This document shows, piece after piece, positions 6,078-8,226 of a DNA stretch of 8,226 nt (positions within the stretch are counted from its first letter, which is position 1; every line of letters begins with the position of its first letter). Under the pieces are notes generated by a model that searched no databases, was not told the DNA's origin, and saw nothing but the letters and a program-made list of their open reading frames with translations. The DNA lies in the NCBI GenBank assembly GCA_027482985.1, contig JAIXVO010000592.1, positions 1 through 8,226 of the forward strand. The letters are read 5' to 3'. This DNA is from Cyanobacteriota bacterium. Its GTDB lineage: Bacteria > Cyanobacteriota > Cyanobacteriia > Leptolyngbyales > Leptolyngbyaceae. The position numbers were made by a program, and so were the translations under genes.

Positions 6078-7868
6078 TTACGGATTCCCCCTGAGAAAAA
6101 TGCCGATGCCGTTATGGACGCGGGCAGCGGTGCGGGGATCTCGATCGATAATTTGGCCACCCAGAAAGAGGGTGGTGGAACTGCCGCCATCCAGATTCAA
6201 CGCCTGGACAGCCCCTAACGGCTGGAGCAGTTGGGCGAAATCCAGCAACGTCAGGCTGCTGCCGTCTAATCGTTGATAAGTGGTGACGAATAGGAGGGTG
6301 CCATCGGCGCGTTGAGCGATCGCGCTACGAGGAGCCTGTTCACTCGCAAACGCGGGGCTGAAGGATTCCTGGCGGGCATCCAGCACAATTTGCTGATTCT
6401 GGATCAGGAGGGGACCCGCGCCGATGATGTGGGGGTAGCGGAACCAATCGGGCGGCGTGGTGTTACTTTCTAGTTGCAGGCGAGCGCCGGGAGGAAACGC
6501 GATCGCGGCTGACCGCAACGCCCGTAACACCAGCAAATAGCCGTTGGGCGGAATCGCGACCGTGCCCCCCGCCTGGGCGATCGCCTGTTGGCTGACTACC
6601 TGATTATTTTGCACCGGAACAATGATTTCATTGTCGGAGAGGGTGGTGTAGGCTGCGCCCCAATCTGCTGTGTAGCGGGCGATGCCAGCCTGGACGTAGC
6701 CACTGTTGAGGTGGGTCAGGGAGAAGCGTTGGCCAGTGGATGTGGTGATTGTTTCCTGCAAGATGAGGCGGCTAAAGACCGCATTGCCGAGGTTGTCCCA
6801 GGCGATCGCCCCCCGGTTCAAAATCGGTCCCGATTGCCAGCGTCCCTGCGATCGCACAGCGCCTAACGGCAATTGGCGGTTGCGATTGAAAAAGCCGCCA
6901 TTGATGGCACCCGCTGCCTGTGCTTGTCTCGCGGTGGTGAGTAAGGGTGCTGTCCCCGGCATCTGGGTAGGATTGGGCAGAATCGGCTGGATGCTGATGC
7001 CTGGTTGGCGCGGGTTGACTTCCAGCCACACAGTCGGCACGCCAGTAGTGCCCAGGGGCAGAATTTGTTGTCGCCAGCGTAATCCCGGTGCCCAGAGGAT
7101 ATTTTGTTCGATCAGGGCATCGGGACGTAGATCAATCACGATGCGGTTGGGGGCGGACAGACTCCAGACGCGGGCTTGGGTGCCGGAATGACTGAGGCGG
7201 AGGCGGGTTTGGGTGCCTTCGGGGGTGAAGGAGACGGCAGACAGAAAGCGACCCCTGACGGCTTTGAAAGATTGGGCGATCGCGGGATCAAGGGTGGCAT
7301 TCAGCGTCACCTGCAATTCTTGCGACAGTTGGGTGGTTTGCCAGGGGGTGGGTTGCGCCAGTTCCAACACCAGGCGATCGCCCCAGGGTTGCTGACTTTG
7401 CCGGATGCTGACGATGCGAGTGAGAGTGGTATTGAGTTGCAGGGTGGCACCCGCGATCGCCCATTGCCAGCCGAATTGCTGCGCCAGATCGGTCAGATCG
7501 AGATATCGCGTGGTGTTAGTGCGGCGAATCGGCAAATTCAGACTTTGGGTGCCGGGACTGAACCATTGCACAGGCTGAACCGTCGTCGAGTCGGTATTTA
7601 ATAGTTGCAACCCGAAGGTTTGCCGTAAGGCCGTGTCACTGATGCCCCAACGGGTGCCCGTCGCTCCTTGCCACTGCATCCAGGGAATCGTCAGCGATCG
7701 CCCATTCAACACCACTTGTTGTCCTTGCGGCATGACTGCAACCGAGGGACTCACGGGGCTTTGAGCTAGGAGCGGATTAGCGAGACTGACGGTGGGCAAC
7801 AGGGCGATCGCCCCACAGGTAAGACCCCTGCCAACCAGCCGCATCACCCCAAAACAAAAATCAAGCAT
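6078..7868 (-). CDS. Exported phosphodiester glycosidase (NAGPA) domain protein
   Basis: The best start is the ATG at 7866-7868; a TTG two codons upstream (7874) and Met at 7842-7844 are alternatives, and none has a strong ribosome binding site. Residue numbers below count from the TTG. A hydrophobic signal peptide (GAIALLPTVSLA) probably ends near residue 32 or 38. Residues 50-150 resemble a copper amine oxidase N-terminal-like domain, and 150-250 resemble an AMIN-type beta domain (RLVLELAQPTPW, RIVIDLRP). From about 280 to the end is the NAGPA domain, with INGGFF (324-329), IGAGPLL (484-490), RSAIAQRADG (516-525), LNLDGGSSTTL (559-569) and HNGIGIF (587-593). The family includes the human enzyme that uncovers mannose-6-phosphate by removing GlcNAc; bacterial members likely act on envelope or extracellular sugar phosphodiesters. 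The exact substrate is unknown. The gene ends 208 bp before the cupin start. Confidence 0.9.
   Translation of the reverse strand: MLDFCFGVMRLVGRGLTCGAIALLPTVSLANPLLAQSPVSPSVAVMPQGQQVVLNGRSLTIPWMQWQGATGTRWGISDTALRQTFGLQLLNTDSTTVQPVQWFSPGTQSLNLPIRRTNTTRYLDLTDLAQQFGWQWAIAGATLQLNTTLTRIVSIRQSQQPWGDRLVLELAQPTPWQTTQLSQELQVTLNATLDPAIAQSFKAVRGRFLSAVSFTPEGTQTRLRLSHSGTQARVWSLSAPNRIVIDLRPDALIEQNILWAPGLRWRQQILPLGTTGVPTVWLEVNPRQPGISIQPILPNPTQMPGTAPLLTTARQAQAAGAINGGFFNRNRQLPLGAVRSQGRWQSGPILNRGAIAWDNLGNAVFSRLILQETITTSTGQRFSLTHLNSGYVQAGIARYTADWGAAYTTLSDNEIIVPVQNNQVVSQQAIAQAGGTVAIPPNGYLLVLRALRSAAIAFPPGARLQLESNTTPPDWFRYPHIIGAGPLLIQNQQIVLDARQESFSPAFASEQAPRSAIAQRADGTLLFVTTYQRLDGSSLTLLDFAQLLQPLGAVQALNLDGGSSTTLFLGGQIIDRDPRTAARVHNGIGIFLRGNP
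6316..7811. repeat. Cluster of ten HIP1 octamers (GCGATCGC) inside the glycosidase gene
   Basis: GCGATCGC starts at 6316, 6499, 6577, 6802, 6848, 7276, 7374, 7453, 7694 and 7804, roughly one per 180 bp of this gene. Only three more were found in the rest of the window (304 in tuf, 3055 in fusA, 4788 in the IscA-like gene). Different copies fall in different reading frames, encoding AIA, GDR and RS, so protein sequence alone does not explain them. HIP1 is a known over-represented palindrome of many cyanobacterial genomes. Confidence 0.9.
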
Positions 7869-8057
7869 TGTCAAGATTCATCACTTTCTACTACGATCTC
7901 TAGTTCAAGCTTTCAACTGGATTCAAGCACCTGGGTGATTCACCCTTCACTGCTGTCACACCTGCAAAAGTTGCCAGTGATGGTGCAGGTTGAGCACAGG
8001 CAGGGTTGACGATCAACTTTGTGGGTAAGTCTCCCCTATTTTTTTGGGTTCATCACT

Positions 8058-8086
8058 TTTATATTTGTTTAAGAATCTCCAGTAAA
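8058..8086 (-). promoter_or_regulatory. Candidate promoter of the glycosidase gene
   Basis: On the minus strand a -35-like TTTACT (8081-8086, four of six bases matching TTGACA) is followed after exactly 17 bp by TATAAA (8058-8063). Transcription would start near 8051, leaving a leader of about 180 nt before the ATG at 7868. The -10 overlaps the last codons of the small ORF at 8059-8133, so the two readings partly compete. Confidence 0.4.
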
Positions 8087-8133
8087 GTTTGGATTTGCGG
8101 TTGTGCCCCTGGAGTTGAGTCCAGCCACAGCAT
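8059..8133 (-). CDS. Possible 24-residue small protein
   Basis: An ATG at 8131-8133 opens a 24-codon frame ending in TAA at 8059-8061. AGGAGG at 8140-8145 lies 6 nt before the ATG, one of the best ribosome binding sites in the window. The product starts MLWLDSTPGAQ and ends TLLEILKQI, a proline/glutamine-containing start followed by a short amphipathic helix-like tail. I recognise no family. An in-frame stop (TGA) lies only eight codons upstream, so it is not simply a fragment of a longer intact frame. It could be a genuine small protein, a leader peptide, the relic 3' end of a lost gene, or chance. Confidence 0.3.
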   Translation of the reverse strand: MLWLDSTPGAQPQIQTLLEILKQI

Positions 8134-8226
8134 CGCCACCCTCCTGCTGATCGATCAGGTCAGTTTAACCGATTCCTCTCATTTTTCACCCGTACTAGCG
8201 AAGAAGCACGTCACCCAATGGATACA

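Larger units (their letters stand above)
7869..8226. other. Upstream region of the glycosidase gene
   Basis: This 358-bp stretch has no recognised protein family. Potential stems are GGGTG/CACCC at 7933-7945, ACCTGCA/TGCAGGT at 7960-7966/7984-7990 (17-nt loop), GTTGA/TCAAC at 8005-8017 and CTGGA/TCCAG at 8109-8124. A perfect 12-bp palindrome CTGATCGATCAG lies at 8147-8158. If transcription starts at the promoter near 8058-8086, the first three stems fall in a leader of about 180 nt. A closer candidate, TTGAAA at 7911-7916 with TAGTAG at 7888-7893 (17-bp spacing), has a poor -10. Confidence 0.5.

Noticed and set aside
5987..6190. 67-codon minus-strand frame overlapping the glycosidase 3' end
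   Set aside because: It overlaps the conserved C-terminal NAGPA motifs in another frame, has no convincing ribosome binding site and resembles nothing known.
6706..7191. Plus-strand frames opposite the glycosidase gene
   Set aside because: They follow the codon structure of the minus-strand gene, which has a signal peptide and clear NAGPA motifs. The shadow products have none.
7861..7881. Six-codon upstream frame (MNLDNA) overlapping the glycosidase start
   Set aside because: Too short, with no clear ribosome binding site. A chance ATG is sufficient explanation.
8195..8224. Possible C-terminal tail YPLGDVLLR of a minus-strand gene entering from the right
   Set aside because: Only nine codons are visible before the stop. 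A frame this short cannot be told from chance without the sequence beyond 8226.
8218..8226. ATG at the right edge as start of a divergent plus-strand gene
   Set aside because: Only three codons are inside the window, and no good ribosome binding site or promoter precedes it.

Overview
The window looks like a chromosomal segment of a cyanobacterium. EF-Tu, EF-G, S12 and S7 have cyanobacterial-type sequences and the conserved order rpsL-rpsG-fusA-tuf. The octamer GCGATCGC (HIP1), a hallmark of many cyanobacterial genomes, occurs 13 times by eye. Heptameric GGGTAAT/ATTACCC repeats of the kind common between cyanobacterial genes lie at the left edge. A filamentous, Leptolyngbya-like lineage would fit, but the genus cannot be fixed from this sequence.

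All confidently called genes are on the minus strand, so transcription runs right to left. In that order: (1) 7869-8226 is an upstream region with a candidate promoter, several hairpins and a possible 24-residue small ORF. (2) 6078-7868 encodes an exported multidomain protein with a C-terminal phosphodiester glycosidase (NAGPA) domain and 10 HIP1 sites. (3) 5453-5869 encodes a stand-alone cupin of the mannose-6-phosphate isomerase type II family, with an extended -10 promoter and a GTG start. (4) 5118-5452 is a spacer with a probable terminator and a weak small-ORF candidate. (5) 4758-5117 encodes an A-type iron-sulfur carrier (IscA/SufA family). (6) 4307-4684, 3650-4120, 1441-3561 and 187-1416 form the str operon: ribosomal proteins S12 and S7, EF-G and EF-Tu. 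(7) 1-185 is an array of palindromic heptamer-based repeats starting directly after the tuf stop codon.

The str genes work together in translation: S12 at the decoding centre, S7 in the 30S head, EF-Tu delivering aminoacyl-tRNA and EF-G driving translocation. The cupin and the glycosidase both belong to families linked to mannose phosphate or sugar phosphodiester chemistry and may act in envelope or exopolysaccharide metabolism; that link is inference.

No complete new defence, mobile or biosynthetic system is visible. The most interesting signals are non-coding: the repeat array whose two arms change length together by one heptamer, the structured 186-nt rpsL-rpsG gap, a 20-bp tandem duplication at the fusA-tuf junction, and a 24-codon ORF with a near-ideal ribosome binding site upstream of the glycosidase gene.
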